From assembly GCA_903813345.2 (NCBI GenBank), contig CAIIXF020000008.1, positions 18,276,822 to 18,340,821 on the forward strand: a DNA stretch of 64,000 bases, in the 5' to 3' direction. Positions 1 through 12,185 of the stretch are shown here, piece by piece; position 1 is the stretch's first letter; every line of letters begins with the position of its first letter. Both the position numbers and the translations under genes were made by a program. Below the pieces are notes generated by a model. The model was not told where the DNA came from, did not search any database, and saw only the letters and a program-made list of their open reading frames with translations. Source of the stretch: Owenia fusiformis (Eukaryota > Annelida > Polychaeta > Sabellida > Oweniidae).

Positions 1-190
1 CCTTGGCTTTCAAAATCATTACTTCATTATCATCTGATTTAAACGTTTGAAATATAATGTCATCGTCACCGTACCAATTCATTCCACATCTATGGAGTCT
101 TAATTTAAAAAAATACTAGTTCTAATAATAGTTCTGACATCTGGTATTAATTTAGGACAATCCTTTGGTTTTTAAGACAACACAATAAAG
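1..190. other. Probable 3' flank/UTR of the WxxW gene; nothing else seen
   Basis: AT-rich sequence downstream of the TAG of the minus-strand WxxW gene. No open frame or recognisable site was found. Confidence 0.3.
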
Positions 191-616
191 CTATAATCGA
201 GGACAGAGCCATTGAACTTCATAGCTTTCGCATGCCAAACTCGGATTATCAACTAGTCTGCAACCGAATCCTGAGTATGCGGAATATCTATAGAATATTC
301 TGCCAATGGCCATCTCTGCTTCTGGTGGTTCATGCGTGTCCACATTACGAGCACGGACTGCAAGAGGTGCGAGCTCATCATCACAATATTGGGCTGCAAG
401 AGCCTGAAAGTGAGAAAGTATGAGGCTAACATGCATTTAATTGGTTAAAAAGAGATAATGTTTACCCATGAATATAACATAATGCATTGTTAGGTTTAAG
501 TTGAGTGAACTTTACCGTATTATTTTCAGTGACGGCTTTCCTCTCCCACATGCCGACGGTTTCAAAATCTCCGTTTCCTCCTGGACCTTCCGCTGACATA
601 AATCCCTTCCACACAC
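191..616 (-). CDS. 3' end of a gene encoding a C-terminal WxxW (mucin/CILP-type) domain, two exons
   Basis: Two exons on the minus strand, 616..516 and 403..191, join in phase 0. The first opens after an AG acceptor and ends ACG/GTAAAG; the second opens after tcactttcag and ends at TAG (193..191). The joined peptide starts VWKGFMSAEGPGGNGDFETV, then CDDELAPLAVRARNVDT, GRIFYRYSAYSGFGC and CESYEVQWLCP. This is the layout of the WxxW domain known from gel-forming mucins and CILP: W near the start, a GDxE motif, a GFxC core and a closing C-x-x-YEV-x-x-LC. The usual second tryptophan of the WxxW motif is not seen; the segment reads WKGF. In this family the domain is secreted and disulphide-rich. 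Upstream exons are not identified here. The PAN exon at 8614-8955 has the same strand and could be the 5' end of the same gene, but that link is inference. Confidence 0.72.
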
Positions 617-726
617 CTTAAAATACACGTTTGTCTTATAATTTAGTCTACAAAGTGACCCAAGTATATATGCAACCCTTTAATTTAGGAGTTACTTTCC
701 CAAATTATGATTGAATATTCTTAAAT

Positions 727-882
727 CTTTACTCCTGCGACGTCCAGCTGTGGATTTACCCCCATTTTCTTCTCCCTTTACTCCTACGACATCCAGTTTG
801 GATTTACCCCATTTTCTTCTCGCTTTACTCCTGCGACATCCAGTGTGGATTTACCCCATTTTCTTCTCGCTGCTTGTTTTAG
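727..882. repeat. Minisatellite, ~52 bp unit, three copies
   Basis: Three adjacent copies of a unit containing ctcctgcgacatccag, then gatttaccccattttcttct. Copies differ by a few substitutions and one indel. It lies in the presumed intron upstream of the WxxW exons. It creates an apparent open frame that has no coding features. Confidence 0.8.
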
Positions 883-3397
883 AATTAAGGCATGTGTTAC
901 TTCAAATCGTGGAAAATCAAATTTTAGACATCTGCATCGATCTTTATCAAAAGGTGGGTAAATTCATCATTATTGATCTGACGAGATTATACTAAAAATG
1001 TCGCCATTGATTACCCGATTGAACACCCCATGTTGTTGTTTTAATTTAAACTAAGAGGGTTGCATTAATTATTCGGGCCACACTGTACATTTAGTGTATT
1101 TATTCAAATACATTTATTCATATTCTTTCATGATCATGAGGTTGTAAATATTTTCCGTAATACCAGTATTAAATCATTGCACACGCCCTCGTTAAACAGT
1201 CTATTACTCGGGGTGGAAAATTTTCTAAGAGGCTCCGTTAAGGAAAAAATGACTTTATGAGCTGGATGGAATTTCTGTGTATTTTTTATTCTATTAGGGT
1301 GTCCTGCATAAAGGATTTCGCCTGCGAAGCATATAACTCTTGCGAACATATCTAAATACTGGTCCGAAGAAGACATACCTTGAATTTTTTAGAAAAAATT
1401 GGCTAAAAATGGAAACTACAAGAAGTCAAAATGTTCAACTCAAACAAAGTTGTAGCTATTCTATATCAATATTTTGTGTTATGTAAGGTTTCTCAGATGT
1501 TTCAAGACCTTCATTAGTATACTTGTGTCTAGAAATGTGACATTTAAGGACAAAATTTGGCATTTTTAATCATTTTCGCTTTCAGCATTAACATATAGTT
1601 CCTTATATCTCGAGTTTAATGCTGACTGGTTGTTGCATTTTTGATTAAATCTGTGCTTATACATATGTTCTTCCATTTAAGGTGTAGAAAATGTATAGTG
1701 GACAACCATTGTTCATATGAGAGCTTTCAGATCTCCCCTACCCCATTTATTATGGAAAATTACCGAAAAATATGAAAAAATAAAATAACTTGAAATTATA
1801 AACTTTAACAAAGTTGTAGCTATTCTATGTCAATATTATGTGTTATTTAATGTTTTTAAGATATTTCAGAACCTATAGCGGTATACAAGTGGCTAGAAAT
1901 GAGACATTTAAGGACAAAACTTGGCATTTTTTTTATCATTTTCGCTTTCAGCAGTAATATATAGTTCCTCATATCTTGAGTTTTATGCTGTCTGATTGTT
2001 GCAAGCAGCATTTTCAATCAAATCTGTTCTTGTGCATGTCTTCTTCCATTTAAGGTATAGAAAATGTATAGTAGACAAACAATGTTCATATTAGAGCTTT
2101 CAGATCTCCCCTACCCCATCAATTATGGAAAATAAACGAGAAATATAAAAAAATAAAATAACTTGAAATTATAGACTTTCATAAAGTTGTAGCTATTCTA
2201 TTATCAATATTATGTGTTATTTAATATTTTTAAGATTTTTCAGAACTTTTATTGGTATTCAAGTGGCTAGAAATGAGACATTTAAGGACAAAACTTGGGA
2301 TTTTTTAATCAATGCTGCTTTCAGCAGTAACATATAGATCCTCATATCTTGAGTTTTATGTTGACTGGTTGATACATTTTGGATTAAATCTGTTCTTGTA
2401 CATGTTTTATTCCATTTAAGGTACTGAAAATGTATAGTAGACAAACAATGTTCATATTAGAGCTTTCAGTTCTCCCCTACCCCATTTATTAGGGAATATG
2501 ACTGGAAAATATAAAAAATAACTTCAAACTACCAGTATAAACTTTAACAAAGATGTAACTATTCTTTATGTGTTATTGATTGCTATAATTAATGTTTCAG
2601 GACCTTCATTAGTATTCTAGTGTAGAGAAATTAGACATTGAAGAACAAAATTTGGCATTTTTCATCATTTCCACTGTTAGCAATAACATATAGTTCCTTA
2701 TATCTTGAGTTTTATGCTGATTGGTTGATGGATTCTTGATCAAATCTGTTCTTTTGCCTGCCTACTTTGATTTAAGGTATTTAAAAATGTATATTAGAAA
2801 GCCTGTCATTATATTAGAGCTTACATATCTCCCCTACCCCATTTATTTTGAAAAAATAACCAGAAATATAAAAACCAAACAATTTCAAAGTATAGACTTT
2901 AACAAAGTTGTCGCTATTCTAGATCAATACTATGTATTATTTGATATTTTTCAGATGTGTCAGGAACTTCATGAGTATACAAGTCTAAAAATTAGACATT
3001 TAAAGTTGAGTTGCAAATGGGGCGGGTATTCTCTATCTTTGTCCATTGGGCTTTTCTGGTTATGATATGTTGCAAACTGCTCATGAATCTATGCAATGTA
3101 TAGTACAATACTTGGAATATATTTAAAAATAATGGGGTATAGTACTGTGATAATTATAACCAGTGATCAAGCCATATTGGTTGAATTCCCTCATATCAAA
3201 TGCAATGTTGTCAAATGCTTGGTGATTTCCATATTACACCTAAGGGTGGTGTAATTAGGAAGTTCATGATAGATATTGGGCTTGGGGATATTTTGGTAAA
3301 TGTAAACATTGTGAAATGAAGAACAGCCAACAAGATGATTTTTGATGAGTTTGTGAAGCAATGTTACTGTATCTCTAAAATGGGATGAATTTCACTT

Positions 3398-3808
3398 ATG
3401 GCAGAGCTGCTATTGAACTTTGCAAAACTGATAGTTGCAACTTATCTATCAAATACTGATCATGAAGAAGTTGACACTCTCCTTATGGCCCATGTCTATT
3501 ACAGTGCTGCAGACAAGACAAAGGAGTTCAATGTTGAGAGAATTTGTATTCAGTCTGATGATACAGAATGTTGCTTGCAAAGAAGGTTAAAAAGAGCTCT
3601 TGAAGTTTCTTATGTCCTTCAAGGTAGCATTCTAAATTACTATATGAATCTCAAAGTGCAATACCTATTTGAAGATATATCAAAGATGAGTGTCTTGTAC
3701 CAGTACTCACAAACAAACCTTCGTAGCAACACAAGAAACATATGTCCTTGGCAATTCGCAAATGTAAAATGGCAAAAGGCAGCGAAAATTGCTATACAAA
3801 GTTTCTAG
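3398..3808 (+). pseudogene. Decayed transposon-associated ORF (HEEVDTLL / SDDTE motifs)
   Basis: An open frame of 136 codons in the centre of the inverted-repeat element. It carries DHEEVDTLLMAHVYYSA and, about 25 residues later, ICIQSDDTECC. This pair resembles the 'HEEADTxLxxHA ... SxDTDVxxL' pattern seen in ORFs associated with repetitive elements of many invertebrates, thought to be a nuclease-like (PIN/FLAP-type) fold. The second motif has lost the usual DTDV. Upstream sequence keeps fragments in other frames. I read it as a relic of the element's own coding region. The family assignment is from memory of motifs only. Confidence 0.4.
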
Positions 3809-3967
3809 TCAAGGGTGTATTGCTACTTGTCCATGTGGCAATAAACAACATAGTGCACATCGTTGGACAATATTTAAGGATGAGTTTCTCAGAACTATAA
3901 AAATTATTTAGAGATCTTACATATCTGAATAGCTTGTGGTGTCATGAGCAACTTAAACCTTTAAAAT

Positions 3968-4987
3968 GCTTCCTAGTCAACTGGTACCCAAGACAAGTCG
4001 TACCCAAGATAACTGGTACCCAAGACAAGTCGTACCCAAGATAACTGGTACCCAAGACAACTCGTACCCAAGTTATTTCCAGTATTATGGGTGCATATTA
4101 GGAAAACAAATTGAGTTTGTATAATTATGTTTTCATGTTATAATGTGACTCAAATAAGCCTCAATATTTTTTTGAATTTAGAAGACATTTTTTCTCAATG
4201 GATTAAGTAAAGCATTTTGATTTAACTTGAATCACCTTTTTACTAATAAAACAAGTGCTTGAAGTGCTTGATCACAACATTTTTTGCCAAACATATATAT
4301 AAATAAATATAATTACAACAGTGACTTTTCTACAAATGAATCAAACAATTAATTTGAGCATTTTGAGAAAGTTTAAAGGAAGTTTAATCTGTTAATTTTT
4401 TTCCAATTGGAACTAAATTGGATTATGTACATGCATACTAAGTGTAATAATATATCATGTATGAATAAGTACCAAAATAATATTTGATATTAATATTATA
4501 CTATATTATTACTTGTATACTATTATTATATTATTCAAAATATTTTATTGCTAAATTTCATGAATATGACTTCTGATAATATGAAATCCTAGACGAATAG
4601 ATTATCTGTTTAATAAGAAATTAGGCCCAAGATTTGATGAATCAATACATTTATAATAATACCATCTTCCAAGATGAATTAAATCTGACACTTGTTCCAA
4701 ACACTCATAAACATACAATATTTAAAAAAATGATTATGAATGTGTGGAATAAACATATATCTCTTCACTCGAACATCCAATATAAAATAATAGTCAAAAT
4801 AAATTGACACTCAAAGCTCAAAATGTTACAAAATTATATCAATTTCTTCTGAAAATTCTTCAAACTTCTGAACAGTATGTTACAGTTATAATATGTATAT
4901 CTTTACACATTCCCAGTCCAACACTTGATTCAAAACAAAATATATGCTTGGGTACGACTTGTCTTGGGTACCAGTTGACCAGTTACC
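3968..4987. mobile_element. MITE with tandem-repeat inverted termini, 8 bp TSD (family copy 1)
   Basis: The left end reads GCTTCCTAGTCAACTGGTAC and the right end, inverted, reads GGTAACTGGTCAACTGGTAC. Both run into short tandem repeats of the type GGTACCCAAGACAAGTC. The element is flanked by a perfect 8 bp direct repeat TTTAAAAT (3960-3967 and 4988-4995). The AT-rich interior has no coding capacity. An 8 bp duplication fits hAT-like (also P or Merlin) elements. The same family occurs at 62318-63589 in the opposite orientation. It is nested inside the older inverted-repeat element. Confidence 0.85.
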
Positions 4988-7079
4988 TTTAAAATGACTT
5001 AAACGAGCTCTAACATAGAACCAGGGAGATTTGAAAAATCAGGCTGTTGCTGGATTAAGTTCGAGAGTTGTGAACAATCATGTCTATATAAAGACATATC
5101 CTTTGATTCATATGAGAGTAAACTGCGAAATTACAAAATTATTTCGCACTATGCTATTTTTGAGTAATCTTTTAAAAATATAGTAGTGTAGTAATTTTAT
5201 CTCTAATATGTATATTTGTGTTTAAAACACATTTTCCATGCTTTGAAGATAACAAGACACATTGTTGAATATATATGATCTAAAATATGTCAACTAATCA
5301 CCATTCAACTAAAAATATAAACAACTATTGCTGAAAGTGAAACATTGGTCATTTTGCCCATTTATGTGTCATTTTTTGATTTTAGTGTGCTAATAAATAT
5401 GCTAAACTTTTGAAAAGTTTAAGAATATTATCATGCAATAATAACATTTGTGTTGGTTTTCTCATTTAATGGTGGAGGGCAGATCTTAGACCTCTAATAA
5501 AAACATTCGTTGTCTTACATACATTTTCTTTAAGTGAATTCAGAGAAGACAGATTCAATAAAAAACATATATGAATCTATCATCAAAGAATTATAATTGT
5601 GGAAAATTATATGCTACTGCTAAATGCAGAATGCTAAAAATGCCAAATTTTAGACACATGTAATCAAATGAAGGTTACATTAAATAATACATAGTATCGA
5701 TAGAGAATAGCTACAATTTTGTTAAAGTTGATGATTTGAAATTACTTTTTCATTTACATAAATGGGGCAGGGGAGACATGAAAGCTATAATATCAACATT
5801 GGTTGTCCAATATACATTTTCTATATCCTAAATGGAAGAAGACATGTACAAGAACAAATTTGACTAGGAATGCACCAACCAGTCAGCATTAAACTCAAGA
5901 TATAAGGACCTATATGGTATTGCTGAAAGCGAAAATGGTCAAAAAAGCCATGTTTTGTCCTTAAATGTCTCATTTCTAGGCACTAGTTTACCAATAAAGG
6001 TTCTGAAATATCTTAAAAACATTAAATAACACATTATATTGATATAGAATAGCTACAAGTTTATTAAAGTTTATAGTTTCAAGTTATTTTATATTTTCAT
6101 ATTTTTCTTATATTTTTCATGATAAATGGGGTAGGGGAGATCTGAAAGCTCTAATATGACCATTGGTGGTCCACTATACATTTTCTATACCTTAAATGGA
6201 AGAAGACATCTACAAAAACAGATTTTATTACAATTGCAACAACCAGTAAGCATAAAACTCAATATATGAGGAACTATATGTTACTGCTGAAAGCTAAAAT
6301 GATTTTAAAAAATGCCAAGTTTTGTCCTTAAATGTCTCATTTCTAGGCACTAGTATACCAATAAAGGTTCTGAAATATCTGAAAAACATTAAATAATACA
6401 TAATATTGATATAGAATAGCTACAACATTGTTAAAGTTTATAAATTCAAGTTATTTTATATTTTCATATGTTTCAGTAATTTTTCATAATAAATGGGGTA
6501 GGGGAGATCTGAAAGCTCTAATATGACCATTGGTGGTCCAATATACATTTTTTGTATCTTAAATGGAAGAAGACATGTACAAGCACAGATTTAATCAAAA
6601 TTGCAACAACCAGTCAACATTAAACTCAAGATATAAGGAACTATATGTTACTGCTGAAAGCGAAAATGATCAAAAATGCCAAATTTTGTCCTTAATTATG
6701 TTATTTCTAGACACTAGTACACTAATGAAGGTCCTTAAACATCTGAAAAACATTAAATAATACATAGTGTTAATATTAAATAGCTAGAGTTTTGTTTGAG
6801 TTGAACATTTTGACTTTTTGTAGTTTCCATTTTTAGCCAATTTTTTTCTAAAAAGTTCAAGGTATGTCTTCCTCGGACCAATATTTAGATATGTTCGCAA
6901 GAGTTATATGCTTCGCAGGCGAAATCCCTTATGCAGGAAACCCTAATAGAATGAAAAATACAGAGAAACTCCATCCAGCTCACAAAGTCATTTTTTGCAC
7001 AATTCTCACACCTTCCACCCCGAGTATATCGACATTACCCATTCTGATACTCATAGCATCTCTCCAGAAGGATAGGGAC

Positions 7080-7370
7080 AGGGGCGGATCTGGGAATCAA
7101 CAAGGGGGGGGCCCAAATTTCAAGTCAGAGAAAAAAAATTTGGGCCCCTAAAACCCAAAAGTGGGCCCAAATTTTGAAATTTTGAGGCCCATTTTCTTCA
7201 AAATTTGGCCTGAAATTAAAAAATAAGGCCTTAAAAGGCCCAGTAATGACCAAAAAGGCCCACTTTTTGGGGCCTGAAGGCCTTTTTTGGCCCACAATTC
7301 TTTAGGGCCCAATTTTTTTTCTGGGCCCACCCAAGGGGCCCCCAGGCCCCCCCCCCCTAATCCGCCAGTG
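7080..7370. repeat. G/C-run fold-back sequence rich in GGGCCC and AAATTT
   Basis: A stretch made of variants of gggcccaaattt and its complement, bounded by runs of G on the left and C on the right, so it can fold on itself. It interrupts an otherwise open plus-strand region. No coding content. Confidence 0.6.
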
Positions 7371-7423
7371 AGGGATGGAGAGGGCGTGGCTTACCACGAT
7401 GGACATTACCTTTTATTTCGCAG

Positions 7424-7536
7424 ATGTGGCTGCAACCCGGCTGGATGGATACCTCCTAAAATCAACCATAGTGACACGTATGTATCAATTAGGAATCAAA
7501 TCAATGATGCATGTATGCATGGAGCAGTCTTCAGAG
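7424..7536 (+). CDS. Candidate orphan internal exon (cysteine-containing peptide)
   Basis: A pyrimidine-rich acceptor (ccttttatttcgcag) is followed by an open frame CGCNPAGWIPPKINHSDTYV and then a good donor, AGAG/GTAAAG. Without splicing, the same frame runs into the fold-back element at 7581; if that element is removed the frame continues to a stop near 8575. I do not recognise the peptide. It could be an exon of an unseen plus-strand gene, a decayed exon, or chance. No partner exon was found. Confidence 0.25.
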
Positions 7537-7580
7537 GTAAAGATGGTGTAAAATGTGATAAGAGTTTACTGACAGCATTA

Positions 7581-8517
7581 GGGCAAATTTACGATAATTG
7601 ATATTTTCAAATATAGTCAAATTCTGTTATTCTACCAAAGCCTGCGCCATGTGTGTTGATATAAACGACATTTGTTTTGTGCTATTTTAATGTCAACACA
7701 ACTGGCTATCATGTCCATGCGATATATACTGAAAATATTACTTATTAACTCTTAAAAACACCTTTAACGATGATTTTTGGACAAAAATCAAAGTTTGCTC
7801 AAACAAACTCAGACAACATGACAAATAATGTATCTTGTGGTCCAATAATCTCCAACTTGTTAATAGATTATGTTTGTAATCAGCTCTCAAAAGGGATTTG
7901 CTTGATATTTCATACTCATAAAAAGAACACGTTTTATTATGTTCATATGATTTGTATCCTCCAACACATACTCAACACATTCAATTTACTAAGAAACTAA
8001 ATATAATTGACAGAGAATTTATTTGACAATCATTTAAATACTACATTGGATTAGTTTCATTAGTGCATAGCTGAAATCTGACTAACAAATTATCCATCAA
8101 CAACCTATCAACAACGTTTATTTAAGCATTGTGTTGGAGGATACAATTCATATGGACATTATAAGATATATTCTGTTTTATGAGCATGAAATATCAAACA
8201 ACCCCCTTTCAAGAGCTGGCTGCAAACACACTTTATTAACAAGTTAGAAATTATCGAAGAACATGATACGTTATTTTTATGTTGTCTGAGTTCATATTAT
8301 CAAATTTTGAGATTTGTCAAAAAGTCAACGTTAAAGCTATTTTTAATTATATAAGAATTAATAAGCAAGACTTTCAGTATATATCGTTTGGTCGTGATAG
8401 CCAGTTGTGTTGATGTTAAAACTTTAAATGTCGTTGCTATGAACACACATGGCGCAGGGTTTGATAGAATAACAGAATTTGACTATATTTAAAATATCAA
8501 TTATCGTAAATTTGCCC
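7581..8517. mobile_element. Palindromic fold-back element (937 bp) with 4 bp ATTA duplication
   Basis: The two halves are near-perfect inverted copies of about 430 bp around a short centre near 8050. The ends are GGGCAAATTTACGATAATTG and its inverse. ATTA flanks both sides (7577-7580 and 8518-8521). No coding capacity. Confidence 0.8.
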
Positions 8518-8613
8518 ATTAACTGAAACCCAAACTATCTGTCCACTCTCAATAAATACCGTAATCATTTTAGATTAACTTATTTTTGAAGACAATGTAT
8601 AATGTATACGTAC

Positions 8614-8955
8614 ATGTGTTACGATAAACTGACAGTTAATGAGGTAGTAGTTCCAACCAGTCGTCGTCTGCTTCTCGTCGCCTAGTATTTTAAAACGTGC
8701 GCCACGTAGTAACTCACACCCGCCGGTAGATGGTTCATGATTAAACGACGTGCATTTATCATCCAAAAAACAAGCGTTCGAGCATCCAAGCGCAGTTTGT
8801 CCAGTGATGATTTCTAATGGTGCCTGATTAAGCTTCTGATTCGTGTATATCAGCCAAGGTGAATTATAAGAACACAAAGACGATGTACAATAAATAGTTC
8901 CAAATAGAAATGTTAAGTGCAGACTGACAAAAAGGATGTATTGTCGAATCAGCAT
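8614..8955 (-). CDS. First exon of a secreted PAN/Apple-like domain protein
   Basis: On the minus strand the frame begins with a signal peptide from M at 8955 (MLIRQYILFVSLHLTFLFGT, then IYCTS). Upstream in-frame ATGs at 9024 and 8988 would add a polar N-terminus, so the 8955 start is preferred. The mature part contains LGCSNACFLDDKCTSFNHE, then GGCELLRGARF and TTGWNYYLINC. This is the C-x3-C-x5-C-xSF ... CxLL ... YYxxxC pattern of PAN/Apple domains, which bind proteins or carbohydrates outside the cell. Donor candidates are ATC/GTAACA (exon end 8623) and CAT/GTACGT (exon end 8614), both phase 0. The next exon lies toward lower coordinates; the WxxW exons at 191-616 are a possible 3' end of the same gene. 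Confidence 0.65.
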
Positions 8956-9147
8956 ATTTGTCGTTCGTTTATCCAAACTTTGGTTATTCATTATGATTTT
9001 ACAGAATTGTTGTTTTATAATCATTTTTATACTTTTTTAACTTCGACAGCATCTCGCCAATATAATCAGGCACTTATCATAGTCTCTCTATGAAACGTAT
9101 AGGAATTCCCTGCTTCTTAAGATTTAATAAGGTGGTCTATAATGCTG

Positions 9148-9447
9148 CTTATTTTTTTGTGAAGCCACACAGTAAAATTACGATTTCTCTGCACCCTGAT
9201 GTCCAATCAACATCATTCGAGTATCTATGTGTTACTGACACGTTTGGGCATCCGGTAATGACAACGTCTACCCAATGTTTGCACGCGAAATTGACGTAAT
9301 TCATGACTGAAATCGGGAAGACAAAAATATGTGATATTCTTTCAGAATTGTTTATAATAACTATTTACTTGAATGATCTTAATTGGACATCAGGTTGCAG
9401 AGAAATCGTAATTTTACTGAGTGGCTTCACGAAAAAAGGGCTATACG
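9148..9447. repeat. Small fold-back: ~75 bp inverted arms
   Basis: The left arm, including gaagccacacagtaaaatta and the following cgatttctctgcaccctgat, recurs inverted at about 9365-9440 with a few substitutions. The spacer is ~120 bp. It forms overlapping open frames on both strands that are not genes. Confidence 0.7.
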
Positions 9448-11500
9448 CCTCGTTAAAGGCCCCGTGGAAAGTTAGGAGATATTTTTCGTTATCCAAATAT
9501 TGCTTCTCGTGAATAAAAAAAAGTTGTCCAAAATCCACTCCAGCGTTTAGCATTTTAAACATGAGTGTTATATATCACAATTTGCTAATAGCTATTTCAT
9601 TTGATACGTGTACAGGGTTCTCTCGTGCCTCGTGAAATGAAGTATAAACGATTAAAGGAAATAAGTAACAGCTTACCTGAAATTGATAAAAATAATCTTA
9701 GTTATCCGAAATACATGGATGTCAATCACATTAGAATTTGGCCATGATTAGCCAAAATCATAATTATTAATTTAAGAACATAAAATTAACAAGTACATGT
9801 ATGCTGTGCGAATTTATATTCAAAATGGCATTGTGATATTGTAAATCGATAAATATAAAAATCTCATTCTCAGTTAGTGAAAATGTACTTCCTTTCGGAT
9901 GAAGAAGCTATTATTAAAAGTTCAATTACTTGTTAGATCAATACTAAAACAACATGTTATACCTAACGATTGAGTCAAATGTATAGTGTAGCTTTGATAA
10001 CTAAAAAGCAACAAGAGCCTCATCCTAGCAACGGCATTGATCATCCTTATTATCTCAATTGATGTGAATGAAAAAATATTCACATATAGCTAGGCAAGGT
10101 GAGTCCGATTCCAGCCAATCAGAAGACGTTATTTCACATAACTGCATTCCATTATGTAATCAATAACCAACTCAAGGTCACTAATTAAACGGTTGTCAAG
10201 GTGATTGCTGGAGACCTCAGATTGATAGCTTGCCACTTGCAAAAAGTTTCATTGAAAATATGTTCTTTAAGTATGTTGTTTCAGCCGTGTTGGAAGGCAA
10301 CACCTTCAAGAACGGACACTCCACATTGCACTGAATTCAGGGCTCAATTCTTTAATTTTTCGAGGTCTTGTGCATTGAGCACAAAATTAAACACCCCAGT
10401 ACCTACAGAATCAGAATGTAAATAAAACTTACTAATCTAAAAATCGATACACGCATATACATGTAAGCAAAAGCCTGATTATCGAGTCTTTTTGGTTCTG
10501 TATTTTTAATGTCTTGTTCTGAAAGATGGCGAAATGACCTGTTTTTACATCATAGTTGTACCTTTTTCATCCAATTCGAGAAATTGTTTTTTTCTCCAAA
10601 AGAGGAGACGCGAAAATCTTTCCTTATAAGATCAAAATATTTCCCATAATGCAGTTCGCGGAGGAACAAAGTTATACTTCCTTGTTTTCCCTCATAGGTT
10701 AAACCATGGTAGAGCCCATGGTTAAACATGGGAATTTTCACACCTATTTTTCAAAAGATATATATTTGTTCTTATTCCTGTGCGAGAGTACAGAAAAAGT
10801 ATGAGAAACGATTGATCTCTTAATAATCTTAGTATAACAGCTATTATTTTTCATTGTATTGATTCATATAGCGTGATGAAAACGATGATTGAAAAGAGAG
10901 AAAATATTCCGGAAGAGAAGGTCACGTGATCAGTTGACTAGACGCCATATTGGAAAAACAATTCCATTCGACTATCAATACTTTCATGCCAATCTTACCG
11001 CACTACAAACTGCAACATCAATGCAACAACTGAATAAAAGTATTCATCTTCATATTACATTATAGAGTTAGATGTACGTTGACAACCCACGAAACAACTG
11101 AGCAATAGACCAAAGAAGACGCATCGCTCGGCTAGGTCAATCCAGTGTTCAGTGGTCCGAAAGCAAATCTATAGTACTCGTTTCCGAATTTTGTTGTTCA
11201 TTGTACAATATTTTATTGATTAAGCTCGGTATACAGACTATTAAAGCAATGACAAAGAAGAATACTTCCGATGGTGTCATTGTTTTGTTTAGCGTGCGGG
11301 TGTAAAAACAAAATTGCGTAATCAGTTTGATTAAGAACTTTCGGGTCACGCAAACAGCTACGCGAAATGCATATTGGGAAAATATTGACCAATCAAATTT
11401 TGTTCTTTTTGAGTGCTTTTTCAGTACATATTTCTGAACGTTCTGATTCAAAGAGCGAACCGCGAAGGGAGAAGTATAATTGATAAGGATAAGAAGTATT
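9448..11500. other. Intergenic, nothing recognised
   Basis: AT-rich sequence with only short, unrelated open frames. No splice-flanked coding stretch, RNA gene or named repeat was recognised. Confidence 0.3.
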
Positions 11501-12185
11501 ATCGTATGATCTGTAAAATGAGGCCCTCTGATTGGTCAGTTCTTGCCAATCTGTATTGATACTGAGATTGTCCCCACTGGTCATCTCCGGAGCAATATAG
11601 AAAATATTGGTACGGACAGGAAAATCTCAGTAGCAAATCAGAGAATACAGAATATTTCCAAGGGGTTATTTCTTATGTAAATTGTATTGGCCCAAGATCA
11701 CACGATAAAAACGTTATAGAATGATTTAAAGTGCAATACAGTATATATTTTGCTCTCGATATTCTGTTTTGGCACTCGACTTTGTCTAGTTCCAATACAG
11801 CATTTCTCGAGCAGAATATATCCTGTATCGCACTTCATATCATTCAATAACTTATATATTATCGTATGATCTGTAAAATGAAGCTCTCTAATTGGTCAGT
11901 TATTGTGCTGTACCAATCTGTATTGCTACTGAGATTGTCTCCATTGTTCATTTCAGTAGTAAAACAGGAAATATTGGTACGGATTTGATAATCTCAGTAA
12001 CAATACAGAGAATACAGAATAACTTAGAGATTATTGCCTTAGTAAAATGTTTTGGCCTAAGATAACACGAATGATTTGAAGTGCAATACAGTATATATTC
12101 TGTCCCGATATTTCGTCTCGTACCAATACAGAATTTTTCGAGCAGAATATATCTTGTATTGCACTTCAATAAGTTATAATATTGA
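11501..12185. repeat. Two tandem copies (period 360 bp) of a structured repeat
   Basis: The unit starts atcgtatgatctgtaaaatg at 11501 and again at exactly 11861. Each copy contains tctgattggtcag or a variant, ggtacgga, cagtatatatt and ctcgagcagaatat, plus internal inverted segments (gattgtccc / gggacaatctc type). A third copy lies at about 57710-58025. It is a dispersed, probably non-autonomous transposable repeat. Confidence 0.75.

Larger units (their letters stand above)
1190..7040. mobile_element. Large inverted-repeat element (~5.8 kb) with ~1.7 kb arms made of tandem units
   Basis: The left arm (about 1190-3010) reappears inverted at about 5330-7040. Near the outer ends, 1244-1376 matches 6864-6996 almost base for base, including gaagacatacct read against aggtatgtcttc. 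Inside each arm a ~365 bp unit recurs about four times; it contains agaaatgagacatttaagga, a run like cccctaccccatttatt, and aacaaagttgtagctattct. The unique centre (about 3010-5330) holds a decayed ORF and a younger MITE. No target-site duplication was found. The superfamily is not identified. The element is probably non-autonomous now. Confidence 0.75.

Noticed and set aside
711-995. 94-codon frame with repeated LLLRHP motifs
   Set aside because: Translation of a 52 bp minisatellite.
1134-1376. Open frame MSSSDQYLDMFARVICFAGE, also at 6864 on the other strand
   Set aside because: Identical starts arise because both are the outer ends of the large inverted repeat; the frames diverge as soon as the repeat ends.
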